A stretch of 64,000 nucleotides of DNA, from NCBI GenBank assembly GCA_900316235.1, contig ONCC01000025.1:1-64000 (forward strand), read 5' to 3'. The notes beneath the pieces are model-generated. The model did no database searches. It had not been told where the DNA came from and worked only from the letters and a program-made list of their open reading frames with translations. The translations under genes were made by a program, and so were the position numbers. Source of the DNA: an uncultured Bacteroidales bacterium (GTDB lineage: Bacteria > Bacteroidota > Bacteroidia > Bacteroidales > P3). Below are positions 33,781-41,694 of this stretch, piece after piece. Numbering within the stretch: position 1 is the first letter of the stretch; every line of letters starts with the position of its first letter.

Positions 33781-34974
33781 TTATTTCACCAACGCGTAGG
33801 TGTCGCTGGCGATGACATATTCCTCGTCGGTGGTGACGACGACGACAGCCATCTTCGAGTCGGGTGTCGAGAGGATGATGTCCTCACCCATTACGTTGTC
33901 GTTCTTCGAGAAGTCAATCTTGATACCGAGGCATTCCATGTTCTCCAGGATGGGACGGCGCATGAACCAGGCGTTCTCGCCGATACCGCCAGTGAAGAGC
34001 AGCAGGTCGCAGCCGCCCATCTCGGCCATGTAGCCGCCGATGTATTTCTTCACCTTCTGGGCGAACATGTCGAAGGCGTAGGTGGCACGCTCGTCGCCTG
34101 CATCGCGGCCGGCACGGATGTCGCGCATATCCTGCTTGTCGCCGCTGATGCCCAGCAGACCGCTCTGCTTGTAGAGCATTTTGGTGAGGGCCTTGCTGTC
34201 GTAGCCGAGGTCCATGAGGTAGAGGATGACGCCGGGGTCGACATCGCCGCAGCGCGAGCCCATGATGAGGCCCTCGAGGGCGGTGAGTCCCATGGTGGTG
34301 TCGACGCTCTTGCCGTGGTCAATGGCGGCAATGGAGGCACCGCTGCCCAGGTGGCAGGAGATAATCTTCAGGTCGTGCCAGTCTTTGCCAATCATCTTGG
34401 CAGCCTTCTCGGCGACGAACTTGTGGCTGGTGCCGTGGAAGCCGTAGCGGCGGATGCCGTACTTCTCATACATCTCGTAGGGCAGGCCATAGAGGAAGCT
34501 CTTCGGCGGCAGGGTGCTGTGGAAGGCGGTGTCGAAGACAGCCGTCTGGGGCACGCCGGGCAGCACCTCGCGCATGGCGTAGATACCGGCCAGGTTGCCG
34601 GGGGTGTGCAGCGGGGCCAGGTGCTCGAGGCTCTTGATCTGCTCGATGACCTTGTCGTCCACGCGCACGCTCTCCTTGAAGATTTCGCCGCCGTGGGCCA
34701 CACGGTTACCAACGGCGCCAATCTCCTTGAGGTCTTTGATGACGCCAATCTTCGGGTCGGTCAGGGCCTTGAGGACAATCTTGATACCCTCGGTGTGGTT
34801 GGGGATGGGCAGCTGCTCATAGTGCTTCTGACCGTTCCACTTGTGGGTGAACTCGCCCATTTCCAGACCGATACGCTCCAGCAGACCTTTGGCCATCACG
34901 TTGGCATTGTTGGCCATGTCGACCAGCTGATACTTGATTGATGAACTTCCGCAGTTTAAAACTAAGATTTTCAT
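33781..34974 (-). CDS. ackA: Acetate kinase
   Basis: 397 residues, normal length. It makes ATP from acetyl phosphate and ADP, giving acetate at the end of fermentation. The start LVLNCGSSSIKYQLVDM is the first signature; VAHGGE, DTAFHSTLPP, RRYGFHGTSHKFV, the second phosphate-binding segment and LLFTGGIGENAW follow in order. Pta, its usual partner, is not next to it. Preceded by AT-rich DNA with no clear shared operon. Confidence 0.97.
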   Translation of the reverse strand: MKILVLNCGSSSIKYQLVDMANNANVMAKGLLERIGLEMGEFTHKWNGQKHYEQLPIPNHTEGIKIVLKALTDPKIGVIKDLKEIGAVGNRVAHGGEIFKESVRVDDKVIEQIKSLEHLAPLHTPGNLAGIYAMREVLPGVPQTAVFDTAFHSTLPPKSFLYGLPYEMYEKYGIRRYGFHGTSHKFVAEKAAKMIGKDWHDLKIISCHLGSGASIAAIDHGKSVDTTMGLTALEGLIMGSRCGDVDPGVILYLMDLGYDSKALTKMLYKQSGLLGISGDKQDMRDIRAGRDAGDERATYAFDMFAQKVKKYIGGYMAEMGGCDLLLFTGGIGENAWFMRRPILENMECLGIKIDFSKNDNVMGEDIILSTPDSKMAVVVVTTDEEYVIASDTYALVK

Positions 34975-35070
34975 TTTATTGTAACTATTTGATTTTTATA
35001 TTTTATTGTATGTTGTTCGCCAAATAATGATTGGTCAAAGATACGAAAAAAAAATGAAATGCAAAATATT

Positions 35071-35763
35071 TTAACATTTCATTATCTCGGCGGAGCCGTT
35101 GACGAGGTATTGACGACCGGAGGGTATCTCGCGGCAGAGCCAGCGCGTGCGCCGCTTCGCGAGGGCTTCGAAGAGTTGCTCAGGCCTGCGTCTCAGGCAA
35201 AAGCGGTCGCCGCTCTGCAGTTGGTCAAGGGTGAGTTGGTCGGGGTCGAAGTCGGCATCATAGCGGTGCAGGGCGGCTTCAATCTCTTTGGCGATAGGGT
35301 GGGAGAGAGGGATGCGGCGGGTGTACCTCTTCAGCAATGTCTGAATCTCGGCGGGGAAGAGGTCGGCATGAGCAATGAGCAGTTGTCGGTATTCTTCCTG
35401 CCACTCATGCCCGTGGGGGGAAGGTGAAAGGTGAGAGGTGAAAGGTGAGAGGTGAGAGGTGTATTTGAGATAGGTTTCCAGGTGCGCCGCCTCGTGGAGG
35501 AAGACCCAGAGGAAGAAATATGGATTGAGGTCGCCATTGATGGAAATCTCATGGAAATTGTGGTCAGGTGAAGGGCGGCGGTAATCGCCCAGCTTCGACA
35601 TCCGTTCGAGGGTGATATGGAAATGTACTTTGTGAAGGTTCAGGTAGTCGTATACCCAATCCACCGCTGAAACAAGACGGTTCACTCCTTGACAGTCGTG
35701 CACCTCCTTGTCCGGCGGTAAGTGGTTGGCCAGAATCCTCCTGTATCGTTCCTCGTTGGTCAT
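35071..35763 (-). CDS. SprT-like zinc metalloprotein with an inserted repeat peptide
   Basis: 230 residues. The zinc site is HEAAH at 90-94 with a third ligand expected in HGHEW at 117-121, as in SprT-like proteins, where HExxH and the HG-x-x-W motif are close together. Here the linker is lengthened by SHLSPFTSHLSPSP (about 102-115), encoded by an AAGGTGAGAGGTGAAAGGTG tract at 35418-35461 that matches intergenic repeats elsewhere. The C-terminal half has a zinc-free DNA- or RNA-binding-like region with LCRRRPEQLF. SprT-like enzymes act on DNA-protein crosslinks or are of unknown role in bacteria. Whether the insertion disables the protein is not clear. Confidence 0.72.
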   Translation of the reverse strand: MTNEERYRRILANHLPPDKEVHDCQGVNRLVSAVDWVYDYLNLHKVHFHITLERMSKLGDYRRPSPDHNFHEISINGDLNPYFFLWVFLHEAAHLETYLKYTSHLSPFTSHLSPSPHGHEWQEEYRQLLIAHADLFPAEIQTLLKRYTRRIPLSHPIAKEIEAALHRYDADFDPDQLTLDQLQSGDRFCLRRRPEQLFEALAKRRTRWLCREIPSGRQYLVNGSAEIMKC

Positions 35764-35787
35764 CCGCTTGATTCGTTCAATTCGCTG

Positions 35788-35916
35788 TCAAAACGAGGGA
35801 CAGTCGCAGTCGGAACGCTTGTGTTTGTGCATATTGGCGCTGCTGCCGCAGGCGCCGCAAACCAGTGCCACCACCAGCAGAACAGCCATCAGTCGGAGTA
35901 TTTTTTTCTGTCTCAT
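35788..35916 (-). CDS. Very small lipoprotein
   Basis: 42 residues: MRQKKILRLMAVLLVVALVC followed by GACGSSANMHKHKRSDCDCP and Ser-Phe. The hydrophobic segment ends in a lipobox-like VCGAC; the tail KHKRSDCDCP is a pattern I recall from very small Bacteroidales lipoproteins. The reading frame fits between the SprT-like gene, 24 bases downstream, and the divergent sigma-factor promoter. No function is known. Confidence 0.6.
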   Translation of the reverse strand: MRQKKILRLMAVLLVVALVCGACGSSANMHKHKRSDCDCPSF

Positions 35917-36083
35917 GTCTTCAATAACGCCGAAACTCCTCTTTTATTGTAGGTGGCCAATGCTCTTTTTCTTCTTTCTTCCTAAGCTATATCCTAGGCA
36001 TACCCTTCCCTCACTCTACCCTTCCCCCAAATCAAACTCATCCGCCATCTCCGTTCAGTGTAAGTCATAAAGCATGATTTTTT

Positions 36084-36115
36084 TTGTTGCATATGTCACA
36101 TTTTTGTTATTTTTG
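36084..36115 (+). promoter_or_regulatory. Promoter of the ECF sigma factor operon
   Basis: TTG at 36084-36086 or 36087-36089 followed at 21 or 18 bases by TATTTTTG (36108-36115), 28 bases before the start codon. Confidence 0.65.
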
Positions 36116-36143
36116 CGACTAATATGGGCAAAACGACACTGAA

Positions 36144-36650
36144 ATGAAAGACAAACAAGAAGAACAATTTTTGGAAATGCTCGCGCGATGCGAGCGGACG
36201 GTGTTCAAGGTGTGCCTCTTCTACACCGACCGCCAGCCCGACAATGTACGCGATATGTATCAAGACATTGTCTGCAACCTGTGGGAGGCGTGGCATCGTT
36301 TTCGAGGTGAAAGCACAGAGAACACTTGGGTGTACCGTATTGCCCTCAATACTGCAACGACACAACTGCGGCGAAGGAGTCGTGCGCCGTCTATCGTCAG
36401 GCTGACCGACGAGATGGTACAATCGCTCGCCGACCGCCAGCAGGAGGAACTTGCCGACCGCCTTTACCGCCTAATCGACAGTTTGGGCAAAGCCGACAAA
36501 TCGCTCATCCTGCTCTATCTTGATGGCCTGCCGTACAAAGATATCGCAAGCATCACCGGCATTGCAGAAACCATCGCCCGCAAGAGGGTGGAGCGAATCA
36601 AACAAAAGTTAATCACTTTAAATGAAGAAAACAATGGAAACAACATTTGA
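36144..36650 (+). CDS. ECF-type RNA polymerase sigma factor
   Basis: 168 residues. Region 2 covers about 10-85 with NVRDMYQDIVCNLWEAWHRF and the -10 contact helix ENTWVYRIALNTA; region 4 covers about 110-160 with LLYLDGLPYKDIASITGIAE followed by the helix VERIKQKL. It would direct polymerase to an alternative promoter set in response to an envelope or other signal. The next gene, overlapping by 29 bases, encodes a membrane protein that may hold it inactive. Confidence 0.9.
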   Translation: MKDKQEEQFLEMLARCERTVFKVCLFYTDRQPDNVRDMYQDIVCNLWEAWHRFRGESTENTWVYRIALNTATTQLRRRSRAPSIVRLTDEMVQSLADRQQEELADRLYRLIDSLGKADKSLILLYLDGLPYKDIASITGIAETIARKRVERIKQKLITLNEENNGNNI

Positions 36651-37254
36651 ACAGATAGAAAAACTTTGGCATCAACAGGATGAAAGGCTGCAACGCATCG
36701 AGCGGGTACAGCGTGAGAGCGTCAGCCGTCTGTTAAGCAAGAATATCAAAAGCACTCATCGCCACTTTATGATTCTGGGTGGCAGTGCCACTGTGATAGG
36801 GGGCCTTGCCTTGTTGCTCGTGCTTACACAGGCAGGCAAGTTCTTCGGCAGTTGGCAGATGGCGGCGGCATATCTCGTCTTCGTGGGTACCTATGGGTTC
36901 ATCGTGGGATGGTATGCCGTGTGGATGCTTCGGCTGCACCGCAATGCTACGTTGTCCACGCCCACAATCAAAGCCATGCAGACCCTCGACCGTTGGCATC
37001 TGGCGCAGCGACGTTCGCTACTCTGGATTGTTGGCATTGCGACGCCTGTGTGTATTGTGGCTGGATTGCCCGTGGCGGCGCACTATTTTGGCCACTCGTT
37101 CCACTACTCCGACCTTCAATACCTCGACCCTTGGCGCATCGCCATCGCAGTGGTAGTATATCTTATCGCCATTGGCAGTACCCTGCGCGACATGCGTCTC
37201 ACTCGCGAGCTGAAGGACAATCTAAAACAATACGATGAGCTAACCAACGAATAA
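36622..37254 (+). CDS. Four-helix membrane protein, probable partner of the sigma factor
   Basis: 210 residues, or 206 if the second ATG at 36634 is used. A coiled-coil-like start (QIEKLWHQQDERLQRIERVQ) precedes four membrane helices at about 48-68, 80-103, 135-152 and 170-187. No anti-sigma zinc motif is seen, but the overlap with the ECF sigma gene and the cytoplasmic N-terminus fit a regulator of it. It ends the operon. Confidence 0.65.
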   Translation: MKKTMETTFEQIEKLWHQQDERLQRIERVQRESVSRLLSKNIKSTHRHFMILGGSATVIGGLALLLVLTQAGKFFGSWQMAAAYLVFVGTYGFIVGWYAVWMLRLHRNATLSTPTIKAMQTLDRWHLAQRRSLLWIVGIATPVCIVAGLPVAAHYFGHSFHYSDLQYLDPWRIAIAVVVYLIAIGSTLRDMRLTRELKDNLKQYDELTNE

Positions 37255-37295
37255 AATAATGTAGTTCACGAACATTAACTCCTGTTCTGTGTGCT

Positions 37296-37410
37296 GCAAT
37301 ATCATTGCAGCCTTAAAAGCGGTATCGCTTGCAGCGATGATATTAAAAAAGAAAAAGCCCCCAATAAGGTATCGCCTATGGCGATGATTGATTTATGAAA
37401 AAAGCCCCCA
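37296..37410. repeat. Hairpins with ATCGC-GCGAT cores and AAAAAGCCCCCA duplications
   Basis: An imperfect long hairpin, AATATCATTGCAGC paired with GCAGCGATGATATT (37300-37345), includes the smaller ATCGC-TTGCA-GCGAT; the related ATCGC-CTATG-GCGAT lies at 37370-37385. Each is followed or preceded by AAAAAGCCCCCAA. They could terminate the sigma-factor operon. The 775-base gap 37255-38030 otherwise holds the palindromes and promoter described next and no supported gene before 38031. Confidence 0.6.
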
Positions 37411-37452
37411 ACAAAAAAAGAGAAACCGCTGCTTGCGGCTCCGCTTGCTTAC

Positions 37453-37614
37453 GGGCGGCTGCGCCGCCCTCCTCTCTCGCTTCTTTTCTCTCTTCCTTCT
37501 TTCGGGCGGCTGCGCCGCCCTACCCCTTCCGCTTCTCTTCCTCTTCTCCTCGCTTCTTCGGCGGCTGCGCCGCCTCACACTACCCCGCGCTCTCGTGGGC
37601 GGCTGGCGCCGCCC
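37453..37614. repeat. Cluster of four GGCGGC-TGC-GCCGCC palindromes
   Basis: GGGCGGCTGCGCCGCCC at 37453-37469 and 37504-37520, the same core at 37560-37574 and a variant at 37597-37614, separated by pyrimidine-rich CTCTTCCTC spacers. Both strands are open in several frames because of low complexity. The strand asymmetry of the spacers and the strong GC hairpins make a coding role unlikely. Confidence 0.8.
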
Positions 37615-37809
37615 CCTCGCCCTCTCCTCTTTCCTCTCTATCAAACAATTAACAAACCCCTAACGCCGTCGCATGTCATAAATTTTTTTTCTTTTTCCAT
37701 AATTGCTTAAACGTTTAAGGATTAATTTATTATCTAATTTTTCATAATCGATATGAGGGTACAAATATAGGAAACTTTGCCGATATAGCAAAATTATTTT
37801 TCGTCCCCT

Positions 37810-37852
37810 CGTCCCAAAGGGACGTCTCCCAGCCCCGTCAGGGGCGCCAGAT
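37810..37852. repeat. Pair of short hairpins
   Basis: CGTCCC-AAA-GGGACG followed by GCCCC-GTCA-GGGGC. They stand just upstream of the promoter for the truncated DUF6266 gene and could terminate transcription on either strand. Confidence 0.5.
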
Positions 37853-37864
37853 GAAATAAAAATT

Positions 37865-37894
37865 TTGCTGTTCCAGAAATTCTTCGTACTTTTG
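37865..37894 (+). promoter_or_regulatory. Promoter upstream of the truncated DUF6266 gene
   Basis: TTG at 37865-37867, 19 bases, TACTTTTG at 37887-37894. The 136-base leader that follows is a pyrimidine-rich TCTCTAC/TTTCTAC minisatellite (about 37915-37985). Confidence 0.6.
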
Positions 37895-38030
37895 CATCCT
37901 GGAAGAAAAAAGATACATCCTCCTACCATCTTCTCTACCTCTTCTCTACTCCTTTTCTACCTTTTCTCTACATTATCACTACATCTTTTGTAGACAGAAA
38001 GTAGACATAATATATAGAAAAACTATCGAT

Positions 38031-38327
38031 ATGAGTAAGAACATCAATGGAATCATGGGGCCCCAGGTGGGCAAGATCGGCACCGTCGTCGGCTATGTGG
38101 CCAACGGCAAGATGATTTACCGTGCCTACCAAAGATATGTCAAGAATCCGCAGACGCCCGCGCAACAGGCACACCGCTTCAAGCTTAAGACCCTCTCGCA
38201 GGCCTCCAAGGACCTCGAGCGCATGCTGAAGGGGAATGAAGGGGAACAGGGGACAGGCACCTGTCCCACGACAATTTCCGGCAATTTTCTTTACTCAAAT
38301 CATCGACCGAACCTAGAACGAACCTGA
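38031..38327 (+). pseudogene. Truncated DUF6266 gene
   Basis: The first 65 or so codons are a clear DUF6266 N-terminus: MGPQVGKIGTVVGY, then NPQTPAQQAHRFKLKTLSQA, comparable to the protein at 589-1293. After RMLKGNE the homology is lost at a palindromic repeat (GGGACAGG-CA-CCTGTCCC, 38250-38267) and the frame ends after some 25 unrelated residues. A full protein would have about 210-230 residues. The promoter and start are intact, so a short product may still be made. Confidence 0.65.
38250..38267. repeat. Palindrome GGGACAGG-CA-CCTGTCCC
   Basis: A perfect 8-bp inverted repeat exactly where DUF6266 homology stops. The sequence resembles repetitive extragenic palindromes seen in many bacteria, which points to a mobile or REP-type element as the cause of the truncation. 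Confidence 0.6.
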
Positions 38328-38381
38328 ACAGAAGAAGAGGCGTCTAAAGTATTGATAATCTTCAGAAAGGCCGCAGGGAGT

Positions 38382-38411
38382 TTGTGGTTGTGGAATTTTT
38401 TTGTAATTTTG
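38382..38411 (+). promoter_or_regulatory. Promoter of the secreted peptidase gene
   Basis: TTG at 38382-38384, 19 bases, TAATTTTG at 38404-38411. It supports the ATG at 38435 as the start rather than the in-frame TTG at 38423. Confidence 0.65.
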
Positions 38412-38434
38412 CATATCTATAATTGAATAAAGAA

Positions 38435-40729
38435 ATGGGTAAATCATTTTTATGGGTATTGGTAATCAGTTTGTTGTGCCAAACGGGGCTGCGGGCACAG
38501 GTGGCGGATTCGGTCGACGTGCTCGACTATGACATCTGTCTCGACCTTAGCCAGGTCACCTCCTGCCGGGGTGAGGCAACACTGAGCATGAAACTTCTGC
38601 GCCCCTGTCAGACCATCGGCTTGTCGCTCATTGGCACGGTGGATTCGGTGGAGGTCGCAGGTACGGCGGTGAGCAATCCCGACCTCGGGGCATTGCCGGT
38701 CGCTGGAATCGCCGTAGGACAGGTGTTCATGGTCCATATGTGGTACAGCCCTTCCGGCTATGTGGAGGGTTATGGCTTCGGCGGCTTGCACCTGAGCAAC
38801 GGTCTGGCATATAATCTCGGCGTGGGATTCGATACTGACCCTCATCCGATTGGAAGGGCTTGGTTCCCCTGCCGTGATAATTTCCACGACAAGGCCACCT
38901 ACACCCTTCGCGTGAAGACCAAAGCGGGCTGGACGGCCGAATGCGGCGGCATACGCCAGAGCGTGTCCACCGACAGCACCGGTTGCGAGAATTCCGTGTG
39001 GCGCATCGACCAGCAGATACCCACCTATCTCGCTTCGATAAGTCAGGCCAACTGGAACCGTATCCAGGATACAATCACTTCGGTCTATGGCGATTATCCA
39101 TTGACCATCGGCTACAGGAGTGGTTCGAGGGGTGCCATTATTCGTGCTTTCGAGGAACTCGACTCGGTGGTGCCGATGTTTGAACGTTGCTTCGGCCCCT
39201 ACCGCTGGGGGCGCATCGGCTATATCGCCACACCCAAGGGCTCGATGGAGCATACCAACAATATCGCCCTGGTGGCGGATTTTGTTTCGTCGATGACGGA
39301 GCCCGCCCAGACGACTATCGCCCACGAGCTGGGGCACGCCTGGTTCGGCAACCTTATCACTTGTGCCGACGAGGGTGACATGTGGATTAACGAGGGCGGC
39401 GCGTCGTTTACGAGCGAGGTGGCCATGGAGGCAGTCAAGGGTCGTGAGGCGAGCGACGAATACTACCAGCGTTATCTTGAAAAGGTGCTGCGCACCAACC
39501 ATATCACTGACGGAAGCTACTTGGCCCTCCACGGTATCCCCCACAGACACACCTACGGTTCAACGGCTTATGAAAAAGGATGGATGGTATGGCATTCGCT
39601 GCGCGGATTCCTCGGAGAGGAGCGCTTCTATAACGCTCTGAGGACGTTGATGGAACGTTGCGCCTTTGGTACGCTCGACGCCTACCAGCTGCGCGACTCG
39701 TTGAGCCTCTACAGCGGTGTCGACCTGACAGACTTCTTCAACTTCCACGTCTTCAGTCCCGGATTTGTCGACTATCATGTGGAGATGACCGATGTGAGTG
39801 ACGAGGGGGCGACGGTGAGGGTCCGGCAGCAGGCGGTGGCGACATCGCAGACGCTGAACAACAACCGTGTCCCGGTGGCCATCTATGGCTATGTCAACGA
39901 AAGGCTTGATTCTGTCAAGCGTTGGGTGGATTTCGAGGGCATGGAGGGCAGCGCCACCTACGCAGGGCTTCCTTTCCGGCCGGCATTTTGCATGATAGAT
40001 TGTGATTACGAGATTTCGGACGCAGCCATAGTGGCGGGTCTCCGCCTCGCAGGGTATGGCGACCCCGTGCCGCTGCATATGGCTCATGTGAAAGTGGGCT
40101 CCAAAACGATGATTGACGTCAGGGTGGAGCATCACATGGCACCTGCCATGGGCGACCTGCCGGGGGGCGTGATTCGTCGTGCCGGACGCTATTGGATGCT
40201 GCGAGGAAACTGGGGCGTCGCCGACAGCGTGGAACTGTGGTTCCGCCATGTGCGTACAGGTTATGTCAATGGGGGATACCCCTACCTGGATCAGGGCTTC
40301 TATTTCACGGCGGCTTCTGTCGACTCGCTGGGCCTCTTCTATCGGCCAAATAGTTCCAGCCCCTGGGTGCTTGTCTCGCGTAATCACACGGGGGATGCCA
40401 ACGAGGGATGGATGGGCGGCCGCGGACTCCTGCCGGGCGAATACACACTGGCGGTGGTCGACTTCGAGCACCTCGCCATCTCCCACCCGACTCCCGTCGA
40501 GATCCAGCTGTTTCCCAACCCCCTGTCTCAGGGACAGTCGCTGACGGTGGAGGTGGATTCGCCGGAGCCCTTCACGGTGTCGATCTTCGATGCCGGTGGA
40601 CGCCAAGTGTGGCAGAAAGAGGGATGCCGAAGCGGCGAAAAAATAAACCCGCGACTGGCAAAAGGAACATATTTTGTCAGAATTGAAAATAATTTCATAT
40701 CTTTGCAGTCGAAATTGATACAGTTATGA
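38435..40729 (+). CDS. M1-type metallopeptidase with T9SS type A sorting domain
   Basis: 764 residues with a signal peptide (MGKSFLWVLVISLLCQTGLRA). The zinc motif of M1 aminopeptidases is present: HELGHAWFGN with His297, Glu298 and His301, then Glu320 in WINEGGASF, fitting HExxH-x18-E. The usual exopeptidase GAMEN motif is not conserved (GSMEHTNNIA). The last 75 residues, from IQLFPNPLSQGQSLTVEV to the KGTYFVRIEN and final LIQL, form a type IX secretion C-terminal domain, so the protein should be exported across the outer membrane and held at the surface or released. It starts a run of genes ending at the LolC/E permease. Confidence 0.85.
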   Translation: MGKSFLWVLVISLLCQTGLRAQVADSVDVLDYDICLDLSQVTSCRGEATLSMKLLRPCQTIGLSLIGTVDSVEVAGTAVSNPDLGALPVAGIAVGQVFMVHMWYSPSGYVEGYGFGGLHLSNGLAYNLGVGFDTDPHPIGRAWFPCRDNFHDKATYTLRVKTKAGWTAECGGIRQSVSTDSTGCENSVWRIDQQIPTYLASISQANWNRIQDTITSVYGDYPLTIGYRSGSRGAIIRAFEELDSVVPMFERCFGPYRWGRIGYIATPKGSMEHTNNIALVADFVSSMTEPAQTTIAHELGHAWFGNLITCADEGDMWINEGGASFTSEVAMEAVKGREASDEYYQRYLEKVLRTNHITDGSYLALHGIPHRHTYGSTAYEKGWMVWHSLRGFLGEERFYNALRTLMERCAFGTLDAYQLRDSLSLYSGVDLTDFFNFHVFSPGFVDYHVEMTDVSDEGATVRVRQQAVATSQTLNNNRVPVAIYGYVNERLDSVKRWVDFEGMEGSATYAGLPFRPAFCMIDCDYEISDAAIVAGLRLAGYGDPVPLHMAHVKVGSKTMIDVRVEHHMAPAMGDLPGGVIRRAGRYWMLRGNWGVADSVELWFRHVRTGYVNGGYPYLDQGFYFTAASVDSLGLFYRPNSSSPWVLVSRNHTGDANEGWMGGRGLLPGEYTLAVVDFEHLAISHPTPVEIQLFPNPLSQGQSLTVEVDSPEPFTVSIFDAGGRQVWQKEGCRSGEKINPRLAKGTYFVRIENNFISLQSKLIQL
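40674..40705 (+). promoter_or_regulatory. Internal promoter for the beta-barrel gene
   Basis: TTG at 40674-40676, 21 bases, TATCTTTG at 40698-40705, inside the last codons of the peptidase gene. It would let the outer membrane protein, rbfA and the permease be expressed separately. Confidence 0.6.
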
Positions 40730-41346
40730 TGAAGATAAAAACTCTCGTTTTGGCTGTGCTGGTGGGCATTTCGCTCACTTCGGAGGCACAGTATTCGCAG
40801 CTCGGAAAGAAGAATGAATTCATGCTCAAGGTGGAAGGCGGCTACGGTTTCTTCATGGGGAATGTGGGTAATGCCGACAAAACTACGGGCAAATATAACC
40901 TTGATAAATTCCACAGCCTGGCCAATCTCAATGTGATGGCCGGCATTAATATCAGTCAGGACTGGTTCCTCGGTGGCGGCGCGGGATTCTGCTATTTCGT
41001 CAGCCCCAAACAGGAGACCGCGGAGTCGCTGATGGGTGCCAACGTATTTGTTGACTTTGACTTCCGCCCTATCTGGAAGGCTATTATGGGCCTCGACTAC
41101 CAGCCCACCTCCATCAAGTTCGCCCCGATGATTGGTGCCCGACTTGGAGGTAGCGCCTTGTTCGCCGACGAGATGATGCTTACCCCTATGGTGGAAATCT
41201 ATGGCGGCTTGAACTGGTACTATTGGTACCATTTCCACGGTATGCGTAATATGACTCGCAACTGGCATAGTTTCTATGTCACCGTTGGTGTGGCTTACAT
41301 GCAGCAGACCGTCTTTTTGCCCGTTCGTATAGGTTGGAGGTGGTAG
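40726..41346 (+). CDS. Outer membrane beta-barrel protein
   Basis: 206 residues with a signal peptide ending near SEAQ. Alternating hydrophobic strands, high Gly/Tyr/Trp content and a final aromatic residue (VRIGWRW) mark an eight-strand-type barrel. The exact family is not recognised. The start overlaps the peptidase stop (ATGA), though an internal promoter is also present. It is followed three bases later by rbfA. Confidence 0.7.
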   Translation: MMKIKTLVLAVLVGISLTSEAQYSQLGKKNEFMLKVEGGYGFFMGNVGNADKTTGKYNLDKFHSLANLNVMAGINISQDWFLGGGAGFCYFVSPKQETAESLMGANVFVDFDFRPIWKAIMGLDYQPTSIKFAPMIGARLGGSALFADEMMLTPMVEIYGGLNWYYWYHFHGMRNMTRNWHSFYVTVGVAYMQQTVFLPVRIGWRW

Positions 41347-41349
41347 GCC

Positions 41350-41694
41350 ATGCAGAGCACGCGACAAAATAAAATCTGCCGCCTCATCCAGCAGGATATG
41401 GGCGACATTTTCCTCAAGGAGATGAAGCCCGTCTTCGGACAGTCGCTCATCACTGTCACCCAGGTACGCATCACGCCCGACCTCTCCATCGCACGCATCT
41501 ATGTGTCGCTGATGATGATTGGTGGCGGTACCAAGGAGGAATTGCTGGAACTGATACGCGAGAATACCCCCGACTTGCGCCGCCGTCTGGGTTTGCGTGA
41601 GGGCAAACAGCTGAGAATCATCCCCCACCTTGAGTTCTACCTCGACGATTCACTCGACTATATCGAAAACATTGAGCGCCTGTTGAAACAATGA
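41350..41694 (+). CDS. rbfA: 30S ribosome-binding factor RbfA
   Basis: 114 residues, normal length. RQNKICRLIQQDMGDIFLKE is the first helix, VTQVRITPDLSIARIYVSL the KH-type core, and LRIIPHLEFYLDDSLDY the conserved end. It binds 16S rRNA during 30S maturation and cold adaptation. Its stop overlaps the start of the permease gene by four bases; this rbfA-lolC/E pairing is common in Bacteroidota. Confidence 0.95.
   Translation: MQSTRQNKICRLIQQDMGDIFLKEMKPVFGQSLITVTQVRITPDLSIARIYVSLMMIGGGTKEELLELIRENTPDLRRRLGLREGKQLRIIPHLEFYLDDSLDYIENIERLLKQ

Noticed and set aside
37388-37663. Overlapping Arg/Pro/Ser-rich frames on both strands in the palindrome cluster
   Set aside because: They arise from low-complexity GGCGGC palindromes and pyrimidine spacers; no start context, promoter or homology.
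38450-40606. Long minus-strand frames opposite the secreted M1 peptidase
   Set aside because: Shadow frames; the plus strand has a promoter, signal peptide, zinc motif and T9SS domain.
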